A stretch of 64,000 bases of DNA, from the NCBI GenBank assembly GCA_003184365.1, contig NKYR01000038.1:186001-250000 (forward strand). The letters are read 5' to 3'. Numbering within the stretch: the first letter of the stretch is position 1; each line of letters begins with the position of its first letter. Shown here piece after piece: positions 11,316 to 21,790 of the stretch. The notes beneath the pieces are model-generated. The model saw only the letters and a program-made list of their open reading frames with translations. It made no database searches and was not told the DNA's origin. Position numbers and translations under genes: made by a program. This stretch comes from Evernia prunastri (Eukaryota > Ascomycota > Lecanoromycetes > Lecanorales > Parmeliaceae).

Positions 11316-13153
11316 ATGAGAGCATTGAGCATTATGACCCTGGATAGCTCTTTCCTCATTCCCCTAATATCGACTGTGATTCTCTGTTATACAATTCTGG
11401 CAATCTACCGTCTCCTCCTCCATCCGCTGGCAAAGTTTCCTGGGCCAAAGCTCGCCGCCCTGACCCGCTACTACGAAGCCTATTATGATGTCGTACAAAA
11501 CGGTCAATACACGTTCAAGATTGCGAAGCTCCATAGGAATTATGGTACATTGAGCGGTGACTTCCCATGCTCTGTCGTGTGCTGACAGTAGCGTCAGGTC
11601 CAATCGTGAGAATTAGCCCCTATGAGCTTCACGTGGACGATTCGAGGTTCTACGAAAAACTTTATCAACAGGATGGTCGCTGGGAGAAATACGCCTGGAG
11701 CTATGATGCGTTCGGAGCTCCCTCTTCCGCCATTTGCACGGTCGACCACAATCTGCATAAGCGGCGCCGTGCTCCCTTGAACGCATACTTCTCAAAAGGA
11801 AACGTTGCCACCAAACAAGGCATTATTCTAACCCGAGTCAACAAGCTTCGAAATCGCATAGACGATTTTGCAGCCTCGGAGTCGGTGTTCAACCTAGGTG
11901 CCGCATTCAGCGCCACGATGACAGACATAGCGACCGAGTATATTCTTGGAAAGAGCTATGACAATCTGGGTCGCACGGATTTCAACCAGGATTTAATGAA
12001 CATGCTGCAGGGTTCGGGTGGCATGTGGCGAGCGACGAAACATGTCCGCTTTCTTGGACCATTACTGAAGGCAATACCATTGTCAATGCTCGACAGGGTA
12101 GGAGGTTCGGACGTAAAGGCATTCGTGGCGTTTCTAAAGGTAGGCACATTCAATCAATCTTCGTTGCTGTTGAATAGAGCCGACTTGAACTCGGGCTTCA
12201 TTCCGTAAAGATGGACAAAGGGCTTACAAAGCCGCCAGACTTCGAAGACCCAGACTCGACAGATCATGACCGAGATCACCTCAGATACTGCTAACGTAAC
12301 ACGTCCTCGCACAATAATCCACGATATCCTCCGGTCCGATAGCCTCCCTGCCGCCGAAAAGGAATTCGATCGCGTGAGCGATGAGGTCGACACTGTCACC
12401 GATGCCGGCCTTGAAACTGTCGCTCAAACGCTCCGCTTCACTGTTTATTATCTCTACAGAGACCATACGCTCTTCCACCGCCTACGTACCGAGTTGCGGG
12501 ACTTGTCGAGCAGCCTCAATGGGGAAGGCCAAGACGAGCCAACGCTCGCCCACCTCGAACGTCTCCCGTATCTCACAGCCGTGATAACGGAGGGTCTACG
12601 CATGAGCCCAGGCCTATCGACACGGCTTGCACGCATCGCGCCAGATCGCACGCTGGTGTATGGTGACAAATGGGTTATTCCGGCAGGCACGCCGGTCAGT
12701 ATGACGCCGCTGTTGATGCATTGGGACGAGAGAGTGTATGCGGACGCGCGAAGATTTGAGCCGGAGCGGTGGATGGACGAAACAAGGATGAGAAAGATGG
12801 AGAAGAGATTTGCACCGTTCTCGAGGGGGACGAGGATGTGCCTAGGCATGCAGTAAGTTGAGAGCTTGTTCCTTTGTCTCCTTTCCTTTCCCTTCTGGCC
12901 AGTCGACAACCTACATCTGGCGGGCCTAGTGAACGCCTTCGCCTCGGTGGCGGTTGGTTGACAGACCTCCTTGAATCTTTCTAGTCTTGCGTGGGCTGAA
13001 CTCTACATGACCCTTGCGATGGTCGTCTCGCGTTTCGACTTCGAGTTCGTCGGCACGGGGCCGGAAGATGTAGACCCGGACAGTGACCAATTCATCATTG
13101 GCACAAAAAGCAAACGTGGAGTTGTAGTACGTACGACGCTTTGCCACGACTGA
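11316..13153 (+). CDS. Cytochrome P450 monooxygenase (trichodiene-oxygenase-like class)
   Basis: Exons 11316-11544, 11598-12139, 12221-12852 and 12985-13153 give 523 residues, the usual P450 length. An N-terminal membrane anchor (about residues 7-30) is followed by the proline-rich hinge HPLAKFPGPKLAAL. Then come an I-helix variant (TDAGLETVAQTL), the K-helix ExxR (EGLR, about 380), the PERW region and the haem-binding loop FSRGTRMCLG, whose Cys (about 463) ligates iron. The GPIVRISPYELHV block after the hinge is typical of the fungal P450 group that includes trichodiene oxygenase. The substrate is unknown. The acceptor of intron 2 (12140-12220) is the only one keeping frame with an AG near the upstream stop, but 12239 or 12254 would also fit. 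Intron 3 is 132 bp. The enzyme would sit on the ER membrane and need a P450 reductase. No biosynthetic core enzyme lies nearby. Confidence 0.9.
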
Positions 13154-13831
13154 CTTGCATGGGTCATATCTCCTCTGTTTGGGATGATCTCAGATGAAGA
13201 CTTAACCTCGTCGAAAGTTTGAGGATAGTAGTAGAAGATCATGGTTGCAAAAAATGGTTCCTTGGCTTTTGGGTATAGGTAACCGCGCTTTTCGGATAGC
13301 AGTTGACCTGTTGCCCAATCTGCAACTACTGTAATGTTCAATCGTAGTCTTGTTCTTCCGACAGCCGTGGCTCTCAATACAGTATAGTATCGTAGCGTCA
13401 CGCATATCAAACTTCTGCGTAGAAAATACGTCCAAGATTCGCCATCATACCAGGGGCCTATTGGGGGTCAGAGTCCGCTGTTCGGCCTTGGGAAACGGAA
13501 AGTGCTACGCGGGCAGGGGAACCCTTGACGGAGATGCTGCAGGAATTGATAGATGAAGCCCCACAGTGCTGTATAGATGTGCCAGGATTGTTGGTGGACG
13601 CTAAAGCTCCTTCGCCGAGACGAAGGGTATAGGTAATCATGCATGGCTTAGCTAGCTCGCTGGTTCTGGATCACCCTCCAAAGCTTCCAAAGGCACCGAA
13701 GTACATTTTTAGTAACGATTGTAATACAGCTCTGTTGACTCATGACTTCATGCATACCATCGCTATGCAGGCAAAGACCCATCCTCATCCCCCCGACCCC
13801 TTCCCCAACCCCATCGACCCAACCCATCCCA
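13154..13831. other. Convergent intergenic stretch
   Basis: Shared 3' flank of the P450 (plus strand) and NudC (minus strand). Short overlapping open frames only, nothing supported. The last 60 bases are rich in CCC and CCAACCC words. Confidence 0.4.
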
Positions 13832-14498
13832 TCAACTCATCTTAGCATTCGAGAAATCCATCTCCGGGTGACTCTTCTTGAACTTCTCCAGCATCTCCAG
13901 CTTCCCCTGCTCGTCGCTCGTCGGCTTCCCCATTTCCTTCTGCCGCTGGTCGTACATCATCTTCTCCACCATGCCCCTCGTCTCCCCGTCCAGGTCCCCC
14001 AGCTTGCTGTTCTCGGGCTGGATCTTGGCGGTGTCGAGGAAGTACGGCGCGTTGGTCGTGACGGAGGCCCACCACTGCTGCTTGTTCGTCTTGTCGAGGT
14101 GGACGGAGATGTCCTTGCCGGAGGCGGTGGGCTCGAGCGTCCAGGTGGATTCGGAGGGGTGGATCTCGTGGGGGAGGGGACCCTGTGACGGGGCGGGGAT
14201 GGATCAGCGTTCATTCTACATGCAGAGGCTTTGTATAGTATATGGGATGGTATCTGGAGGTAGCTGCACGTACGTCGATGAAAGGCTCCTGGCCCTTCAC
14301 CCCCACTTTCAGTTTCGTCTTGGTCATGTCTACCACGATGTCTTTGCCGCGCAGGTTTGACGGAACCGCTATGGTGATGTCGAGGTCTTGTATCGTCTGG
14401 GTCCACTTGTACGGTAGCTTTGCCTGCTCTTCTGCTTCCCGGGCGCGGTCTTCCTTGTCCTTCTTCTCGCGCTCCGCGGTTGTGGGGGAGGACGACAT
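13832..14498 (-). CDS. nudC: NudC nuclear distribution protein (CS domain)
   Basis: Two exons, 14498-14274 and 14182-13832, separated by a 91-bp GTACGT...CACAG intron, encode 191 residues, close to the Aspergillus NudC length. A charged N-terminal helix (about residues 6-27) is followed by the CS/p23-like domain starting at YKWTQTIQDLDI. It includes VPSNLRGKDI, TKTKLKVGVKGQEPFIDG and STWTLE, and the signature C-terminal block WWASVTTNAP continues to DTAKIQPENSKL. It ends with FSNAK, as fungal NudC proteins do. The family acts as a cytosolic co-chaperone with Hsp90 that supports dynein/LIS1-dependent nuclear migration. The start ATG opens MSSSPTTAE and no upstream in-frame ATG is better. Confidence 0.95.
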
Positions 14499-15040
14499 TG
14501 TAGGGATTCGGTGTGGAAGGAGAGTGCGGTGACTGAGGCGGCAGATACTGATTCAAAACAGGCGAATCTTGTCGTAGACTTCGATTCAGTATCTAAAGAA
14601 CCTTGCAATGTGTAGGAAAGAGCAGAGATTGAAAGACGGTCCTGGTGGGGAAAGGCTATGCTGTTCGGCTATGTTTCCTCTTTCGTCGGTCTTCGAGAGG
14701 CTAGCAGCGTCTAGCCAGTCAAAGTCCCAAGGTTTTTGGCGCCTGGCTTTGAGAGGGTATAATTTATACACCTGCAATGGACAGCCATCAAGAGACGCGT
14801 GATGTGTCAGAGTGCATCTCCAGTTACATTAAATTTATATGGAGCAAAGTTGCTTGAAAAGAAGACTACGAGTAGTGATCTATTGCCAAGTAGTCAACGT
14901 TGATACTAAGGAACACATCCTACGTAGTCCCGGCTGTCTATGGTCATTTGGATCCCCATCTCATAACCTTTTTCCTAGTTGTCATCCACTGTACCACTTC
15001 ATCGGCCACCATACTCAGACAAGCAGCGCTCCGAGACTCG
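14499..15040. other. Intergenic stretch
   Basis: Promoter side of nudC and 3' flank of the BTB pseudogene. No coding region or structured element can be supported. Confidence 0.4.
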
Positions 15041-16076
15041 CTAGCGCCAAGGTGAATTGGAGACACTTATCACTTCAGAAAGTACGTCTGCTCCAAACTT
15101 CCCATCGTCCAGCCGCAAGCATGTGGAGTACTCTTCACAGCTCTGGACGTTGACTCCGTTGAAGAACGAAGAGCAGAGCTCATGCAACAAAATCTGGCGC
15201 AGGCTGGGGCGACGGGGTCGAATCCTATAGCAGCTGTTCCAGTCAGAACATTCAAAGTCAGGAACGGTATTTTCCCAGACTTCGATGACAATGTCAGGCA
15301 GTACAGGTGTGTGCTGCTCTTCTTCATTGGCGCCGTTGAACAGTTCTTTCAACTCTGTTTGGACATCCTCCTGAAGGGAATTCTCTGGCCATTCCGAGGA
15401 ACACGAGCTTTCCACGAGCAATTTCTCTGCGAGGATTGAGAGCCGACAGAGAAGGAGGCAAGGTTCTTCGCGCCAGTTGTTCGGAACTCGGTTCCATCCA
15501 TAACTTCTTTCAAAAAAAAGGTGCAACGCCCAGCTTCCTCTGATAGAACCATTGCACAAGCCACTAAAAGACTTCCGGATCATCTTTGGGAAAACGCAGC
15601 ACCTGCTGCGTACTTTCTTTGAAGTGCCCGTGTAAAGCACGTTCTGCGAATCTCGAATGGAAGCAGAGGAGCTTGCGTGGCAAGGTGAAGTGTACCTGGT
15701 TTGCGCCGACAAAAACGTCGACGGATGGTCCCACCATCAGCCTGTCACATATTAATTTCTAACGGTAGGCTTGAAGGGTGCCTGCCACATACTCAAATGC
15801 TGCCTCTGGCTCCCAATGCCAATACTTTCTCGTGTATGGACGTTCAAGTGCATCGCTTTGCTTAATACCCAGTGGGTAAGTCCCACCGACCTCAGGTTCG
15901 GCGCCAAATCGGATCGTACTCCTGGAGATGTCGGCCGGATCTTCTTCGAACGTCCCTGGTGTTGTGGCTATATCATATATAGATTCGTCCACCTCGAATT
16001 CATCATTCTCCATGCTCGGGCTTGAACGAAGGCTTAGCTGAGCCTGTGCGCCAGGTTTTGACGGAAAGTTGCCCAT
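15041..16076 (-). pseudogene. BTB/POZ-domain gene with stop codon and frameshift
   Basis: Exon 1 (16076-15793) encodes a polar N-terminus beginning MGNFPSKPGAQAQ. A clean 51-bp intron (15792-15742, GTATGT...TGACAG) joins in phase to a BTB/POZ fold: LMVGPSVDVFVG, HFTLPRKLLCFHSRFAERAL, FPKDDPEVF. At the next codon the frame reads TAG (15564-15566) and then continues with the expected WLVQWFYQRKLG. Shortly after, a run of eight T on the coding strand (A8 at 15512-15519) shifts the frame. The following 150 codons, including a BTB-typical LLLCRLSILAEKLLVES helix, continue in the shifted frame to the stop at 15041. Two independent lesions with intact coding sequence on both sides indicate a recent pseudogene, or two sequencing errors. 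BTB domains normally dimerise or recruit cullin-3. No in-frame splice explains both lesions. Confidence 0.75.
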
Positions 16077-17291
16077 GGCGAAAAGATCTCTTTATTATCC
16101 TTGGATTGTAAGTAAGAAGATTGCATTTGCAGCATTCCGTATCTAAGACCAAGCTACGATCACAATCTCCATCGCCTAATGACAAGGGAAATGTATTACA
16201 GGTCAAAGACTTGGGAGGCTGGCGACACCAAGCTCGTGACTGTGTCGTTTCTGGAACACGGACCCGAGAGCTGTTGAGTCTAGCGCTCCCGAACCGACCA
16301 ATGTAATTCGGATACGAGTGAAGAGTGCATTGCCCGTAATTTAGCATTACTGTGCTAATGAAATGCATGCAAGAATTCCAAAAAGTGTGAAGTCCTTGGG
16401 GAGTTAGGAAAGGCATCAAAACAGAGAAAAACAAAGACAGCGGAGACTTATTGCGTCGGCCATTATCTTGCGCCACGAGGACACTCAGGTAAAGCTCGCA
16501 TATATGTTGCCCTTCAAAATTTTATCACGTACCGAATTTTCGATGTGACAGCCTTTGTAGGGAAGAGGTAAGAAATACTTCGGAAGGCACAGTCTGGCTG
16601 TGCGTCTGAGTAATCGTTCTTCCGGCCTGATTGTTGCAGCAAACACCCCGCTGGCCGCTTGACCAACAGCAGATAGCGCAGACTTGATGGGGCCGTTGAC
16701 GACTTATTATCGGGTATATTTTATGGTCGCAAACCTAAGACGCTGCTCCAATAAGTGGCACGCTTCTTGAATTGTAGCCCGTACCTTACCTATCATTAGT
16801 GAAAGGTGGCTGTGACTTTTAGCTTATCGGAGAAGGCAAACAACACGGCGGAGCGAACAGATAATTCTCTTTGCAGCAGTTCGATCCCACAATACTGCGA
16901 GCTTCCAACAACTTATGTAGGACTTGCCAAGCCCGAAATGTGAACGCTCCTAAGGACGGGCATTGACAGAACCGAATTTTTGGTTCGTAGCCTATCGACA
17001 CAACTTATATTTCTCTGGACCCCGAATCTTCGAAATGCTGCGGTAGAGGTAGAGGAGAACGTGTATGTGCCTTCACAGGCCATCCTCACTCCACGAGATA
17101 GCAGTCGAGATTTGATATTCAAAGAACAGCAATCAGAGTTTGTTCGACAATTGGAGCAAAAGCTAGGTTGCGAGTCACATCACCATATAAATAATCAGAA
17201 ATCAAACCTTCCGAGGTCGGGATCAAACATCAACGAAGTAAATTAGCCAATAAAACTGCATTTGTGATCAAGAACTAAAGTACATTTTTTT
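16077..17291. other. Intergenic stretch, 1.2 kb
   Basis: No supported gene. A 157-codon minus-strand frame (16003-16476) overlaps the BTB pseudogene start in another frame and has no recognisable feature. AT-rich stretches near 16700 and 17190-17290 flank the 3' end of the next gene. Confidence 0.4.
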
Positions 17292-19259
17292 TCAATCAAC
17301 GTGGGGTATAGCACTGGGCCAACCGATCTCCCGAAAGGTACTCGACGGTGCATATGCTAACGATCGAAAGACCTCCGTCATAAGGTATAGTCTAGCTAAA
17401 GAATATAGCACTACACAAGTAGTAGTAAAGGGTCTTAGCAGCGTATTTGTCTTGGTATCTGACTCGCTGTCTCTCCTAGCGTTATGTATCGTCATAAAGT
17501 ATATAGCAGTGCTTAGCAGTGGAATACTGATAAGTATACAGCAGGACGTGCGCCAAAGAATCCGCTCGACTGGCGTTGGGAAGTCGAAGTTCCAGGCGAT
17601 GAAATGGATCGTGCCGAAAAGCGTCCCGCCGAAGCCAATGCCTATAAAGACCGGGTTGAGATAGAAGGTGTCATTTCGCCACGGGAGTCGTATCGGTATG
17701 CCACGTGTCCAAGGGAAGACGTTGTCTGCCATTCCTCGGATCGCCACCCCATGAAGCCAGAATTCGTGCACGAACAATGTGGATACCGGAGACCGGGCTG
17801 CTAAGGCAATGACCTGCTCCCGAGTGAGAGTGTTGGTGGCATCGATGTATGTGGGAGTCATGACATCTTGGGGTTTGTGCCACAAGAGAATGTAGGTCGC
17901 GATCGCACAGCTTGCGAAGGCAAGGGTCGTGATCTCCAGCAGACTTATCGCGAGACCTTCGCTTGCACGCGCGATTATTTGAATCACAAGCCATGAGATC
18001 TGCAAAATCGCCGCTCCCTTGATGAATATGTCTCCTTTGCTTCGGTCTTCTAGATCCGCAGTGCTAAGCTCTGGCGGACCTGAGATGATGCCCTTCTGAC
18101 ATGCATATAGCAACTGGATCGACGACAGTGCCCAAGTACCCTTCCAGGCCTTGTGAGGACCCAGCTTCTCACTTTCAGGTGTATGGGATTTTGGCTGATA
18201 AGCACCAGGTGAGACACCTTGCTCCGCCGGAATGCGGGCTGGCATGACCGGGCAGATTGCATAAGTACTGGGAGCCAGACCTGTAAGTACATCGTGTCGC
18301 GAGAAGTCGGGTCTGTTCACGAACGTAACGGCCGTCGCTTCTGTTGGTGAGAGTCTCTGGGGAGGCACCTGGTCAGTCCGGACTCTTAGTGACACAAGCT
18401 CCGGTTGTGTATCCACCGCTAATGTTTCTCGTTGCTCCATCACTTCTATATCAGATATTTGCTGCCGCATGTCACTTGGCGGCTTGACAGGGTGATGTCG
18501 AGGAATCGAGAGAGGGTCTGTAGCAAACTTGTGATCTTCGTTACTCGGCACATCAAGACGGTTTCGGCAGGCTCCTTCGCAGATCTTTCGACAGTGGTCC
18601 AGCTCTGTGGCCTCAGCTTTCTTGGCTTCTTGCTCATAATAAGGTGGATCCCCGTCCCGAGTCACCAGTCTAGGGTTCTGACGCGATCGCCCCAGCGCAG
18701 TTGGTTTTGAAGGCTCAAGTGATGTTCGTACGGCTGCGACATCAAAGCGGAGCACAAAGCCTCTCATGTTTGCAAAGAATCCATGCGCAGTCGTCCAACA
18801 ATCTTCAAGAGGTTCTTCTTCCGTGTCATAAGTTGCTCTGCTGTAGGTTGTTTTTCGTGTGTCGTTGGCTGCGAGCCATTCCTTAAATTGTCTCCGGCTG
18901 TCATACGCTGCTAGGCATTCCGCAAGGGCTTTTCCAAGGACGTACTCTGGAAGAGCAATACACAAGCCCATCCACTTTAACTTTGTGTAATTATAATCCA
19001 CCTTCCTCCAAATTTTACGGATCGCTGAGACCTCTTTGTATTCCTTGTGCACCGGCACCATGAGATGCTGGACGGTCCAAGTGCACAATGAGAGAACTTC
19101 GAAGCATGTCCAGATTATGTCCATCGTTCCCCGGACTTGGGGATTTGAGACAAAGTTGACATGCTGGGTAGGAGTGGTGCAATTTGGCTGCCAGGCAGCG
19201 AAAGCGTCGACTACGCTCGGAAGAATGAGTGCGACAAAAGGACACAGTATTGATAGCAT
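17292..19259 (-). CDS. Conserved fungal multi-pass membrane protein, function unknown
   Basis: A single long frame. The ATG at 19259 gives 655 residues and begins with a good signal peptide or first TM (LSILCPFVALILPSVVDAFA) followed by AWQPNC. The frame continues upstream to a GTG at 19388, but the TTGTTTTTCAG there looks like an intron acceptor of a leader exon. The order is signal segment, luminal Cys/Asn region, and a hydrophobic pair with GTMDIIWTCFEVLSLCTWTV. A KLKWMGLCIALPEYVLG helix follows, then a long polar loop (about residues 170-360), then a C-terminal group of at least five hydrophobic helices including GDIFIKGAAILQISWLVIQI and AIYFMTIHNARR. This layout is familiar from a large family of unnamed integral membrane proteins in Pezizomycotina. 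No transporter or enzyme motif is visible. Confidence 0.85.
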   Translation of the reverse strand: MLSILCPFVALILPSVVDAFAAWQPNCTTPTQHVNFVSNPQVRGTMDIIWTCFEVLSLCTWTVQHLMVPVHKEYKEVSAIRKIWRKVDYNYTKLKWMGLCIALPEYVLGKALAECLAAYDSRRQFKEWLAANDTRKTTYSRATYDTEEEPLEDCWTTAHGFFANMRGFVLRFDVAAVRTSLEPSKPTALGRSRQNPRLVTRDGDPPYYEQEAKKAEATELDHCRKICEGACRNRLDVPSNEDHKFATDPLSIPRHHPVKPPSDMRQQISDIEVMEQRETLAVDTQPELVSLRVRTDQVPPQRLSPTEATAVTFVNRPDFSRHDVLTGLAPSTYAICPVMPARIPAEQGVSPGAYQPKSHTPESEKLGPHKAWKGTWALSSIQLLYACQKGIISGPPELSTADLEDRSKGDIFIKGAAILQISWLVIQIIARASEGLAISLLEITTLAFASCAIATYILLWHKPQDVMTPTYIDATNTLTREQVIALAARSPVSTLFVHEFWLHGVAIRGMADNVFPWTRGIPIRLPWRNDTFYLNPVFIGIGFGGTLFGTIHFIAWNFDFPTPVERILWRTSCCILISIPLLSTAIYFMTIHNARRDSESDTKTNTLLRPFTTTCVVLYSLARLYLMTEVFRSLAYAPSSTFREIGWPSAIPHVD

Positions 19260-19785
19260 GGAATCAACGTGGACATACTCGTGCAGAACAGCAGCAGGAG
19301 GTAGGAGACAGAGTGTAGTTCTTCTAAAAGGGAGCAAAAGGAGCAACTGAAAAACAATGTTGCATGGCACTTGCCGTCGTGCTAACACCGGTAGCTAACC
19401 CCACAAAGACTAGACTGGCGACATTGAAGTTCAGCACAATAGGAGAACAGGTACCTTAAGTCATGCTTCAGAATACTTCATATTCGACGGGATTGTAGGG
19501 GACAGGATATTGAAGCATTCAGCCTGATTTCTGTATTATTCATGAAGTGTCGCGTCAAATTCAAGTTTTGACGAGCGTGCCACCATGTCGTGCCACAAGG
19601 CTAAGAGTAGAGTGGTGTGGGATCGTTAGAGACACCAACCCCAACAGCAATTCATAGCGCCTTGCATCTGTGTCCTTGATATTCTTCTGTGCACCTTCTA
19701 GAATACGAAATCGACACTTTCACGAAGGCGTTTACAATTTCACATCAAGCAAATATGCATGAAACCAGGCTGTTCCATTAACCCC
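19260..19785. other. Intergenic stretch
   Basis: Promoter side of the multi-pass membrane protein gene. The segment 19350-19390 may hold a leader-exon/intron boundary for that gene. Nothing else is supported. Confidence 0.35.
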
Positions 19786-20213
19786 TCAGTCAGAGCGTTC
19801 ACTTGGGGTGTTGATACGGTCTTCCGAAGGTACTCGGCTGGGTTTCTGAGTAGGCTGTGTCCCCAGAATTTGAACGTCGCTGTCGCTACCGTGTACGGAG
19901 AAAGGATTGTCAAAATCCGTCACATCGTCTCTCCCAAGGCCTCTGGACTTGCGCCGCTGAGTCAAAGAAGAAGTCAAAGAGGAAGACTCTCCACCTTCTT
20001 CAGGCCAAATTGCCTGCGAAAAAGCGGAGGCGGTTTGTTGATCCTTGCGTATTTGCTCCACATATCTATCGTTCTTGATCTTCTCATTTTCCTCTTTTCG
20101 TTTTTGTTGACGTTTAGTCCGATCTTCTTCATCAGCAGCCTCACGCCCAGTTAGTGCACGTCTTCTGTTACCCTTCTTGTACTGCAGACCCTCATCGCTC
20201 TTTTTGGCTANGA
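19786..20213 (-). CDS. Charged hypothetical ORF, probably the C-terminal part of a degraded gene
   Basis: On the minus strand an open frame runs from near the undetermined base N (20211) to a stop at 19786, about 140 codons. It is strongly charged and helical at first (KKGNRRRALTGREAADEED, then RTKRQQKRKEENEKIKNDR), then Ser-rich and polar. There is no ATG at the upstream end; the first Met-like start inside would remove most of the helix. The composition resembles the basic C-terminal tails of some DDE transposases, but I cannot identify a transposase core upstream, so that is speculation. The frame breaks at the N, so an error or decay there could hide the rest of the gene. Confidence 0.3.
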
Positions 20214-21790
20214 GTTCGGCGGTCTAATGGTGCGCCGTTGATTGACTATTTCAGCAAGGGATGAACTCTCCCATGCACTACCGATTTTGGTGTATGCTAC
20301 TGCTACAGCTTAGCAATGGATATTTGCGATACGGGCCCTTCATCTGATACTATTGTACTCCTTTCGAGCTACTTGTGACGTAGCCCGAGCACCACGTCGT
20401 CGCCCTGAGGCACTACCTCGAAATCAATCAATGTGGGAACAAAAGCAAGTCTCTCCCGAATATTGTGCTGCGCAGGCGCGACACCCCGCCAAAGTTTGGT
20501 GGGGGCTGCACCAAAGAATGGCGGGACCTAAAGCTTATATGCTCGGGAGGCTGATTTTAGCTGCAAATCAGTGACGGGGGACTGTGGGAGGGGGACTGTC
20601 CCGAGTTGAGTGGGAGTGGTACCAACTCAAAAGATACCATAGTGAAACATATTCCGATAACTTCTTGCAGAGTGCAGACAAAGTCTGACTCTAACTGAGT
20701 ACGGCCTGATTGTAAAAGAAGAGCGCATCCACGAAGGACAATAAGACAACGGCAAGAGAATGGAAACACGACCTATTCCTTCCTTCACGATCTATTGACG
20801 GCTTGGCTTGCTAGCAAGTGACCGATAGGACATTCGAGCAGAGGGGGCCTCCCCTGCAGATGTCCATGTATCGCGGTCTTCCCCGACCAAATGCGCTCTA
20901 CGCCATCATTTGATTGTCTATGTACCATCTTTCATTGTCAATTATGGCCTTGTCTTATTCTCCAATTACTAGCTTCATGGCTGTGCGATAACAACACTCC
21001 ATCACCTTTCCTCCACCTCAGCCTATCAAGAAATGATCCGAACGACTATGAGTGTGGTGAAACCTAAGGCAAAGATGACTCCCAATGTTACGGGGACACC
21101 CTTTCCAAGTGCGAGGGGCTTCGGGTTTATCCTAGGGCGGCTCCAGGGCATAATAAGGTGACGAGGGAAGAACAGAGCTGAAGCCTATCGGAACTCATCG
21201 CAAGCAGTGATACTGTGGTACTGACGATAAGCGCCCTGTCCATGAGCAGCGTTGCTTCTGCACTAACCATAAACGTGATGAGACTAATGCACACACTCTA
21301 ATCGTGCATCTGAACACAAGGCTGACCAATCGGCTGCCATCGAACGGCAGCCGTGGGCCCGTGATGCCTTTCAAGTTGTAATACGCTAGGCCTTGAGGTT
21401 GATCTCCGCATTTGAATGAGGCTGAGATACTGATTATACAATTCCCGATTCCACGTTCTCAGGCAGCAACGTTGACAGGTGCGCCAATCACTAGTCGATC
21501 TGCCAGTTGATGCAGACTGTTGCCCCAATTTTTGAACTGCAGCTACGGAGACTTGCTGGCCATTTCCACATCGTATCCGCACCAGTAATCAATATGTGTC
21601 CATCATTCTGCAGCGCACCCCACCTCAATCGCGGCGATATGGACATGACCTTAAAATCAGGCTGGTCCCATGCTAGGTGCGCCCTTTAATAAGGATTCTT
21701 AATGCTACACTCCCCTGATATGTGGGAAATATTTCGTTTGGGACGTTAGACGAAGACACTGCGAAGGTTTTCTGCCCGAAGCATGGCATT
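20214..21790. other. Intergenic stretch, 1.6 kb
   Basis: No gene supported. All frames are shorter than 100 codons and without motifs. The final part is the presumed promoter of the pepsin-like gene; the open frame of that gene extends upstream to 21722 but the signal peptide starts at 21791. Confidence 0.4.

Noticed and set aside
6932..13153. Secondary-metabolite cluster (transporter, unknown protein, P450)
   Set aside because: No PKS, NRPS, terpene cyclase or pathway regulator nearby; the transporter has a vacuolar sorting signal and the middle protein a nuclear signal.
13957..14556. 199-codon frame on the minus strand
   Set aside because: Overlaps nudC on the same strand in another frame; its low-complexity Pro/Arg/Ser composition is a by-product of the GC-rich coding sequence.
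15041..15790. An intron explaining the BTB stop codon
   Set aside because: BTB sequence is contiguous on both sides of the TAG and no GT-AG pair removes it without deleting conserved core.
16003..16476. 157-codon minus-strand frame
   Set aside because: Overlaps exon 1 of the BTB pseudogene in another frame, with no motif or splice support.
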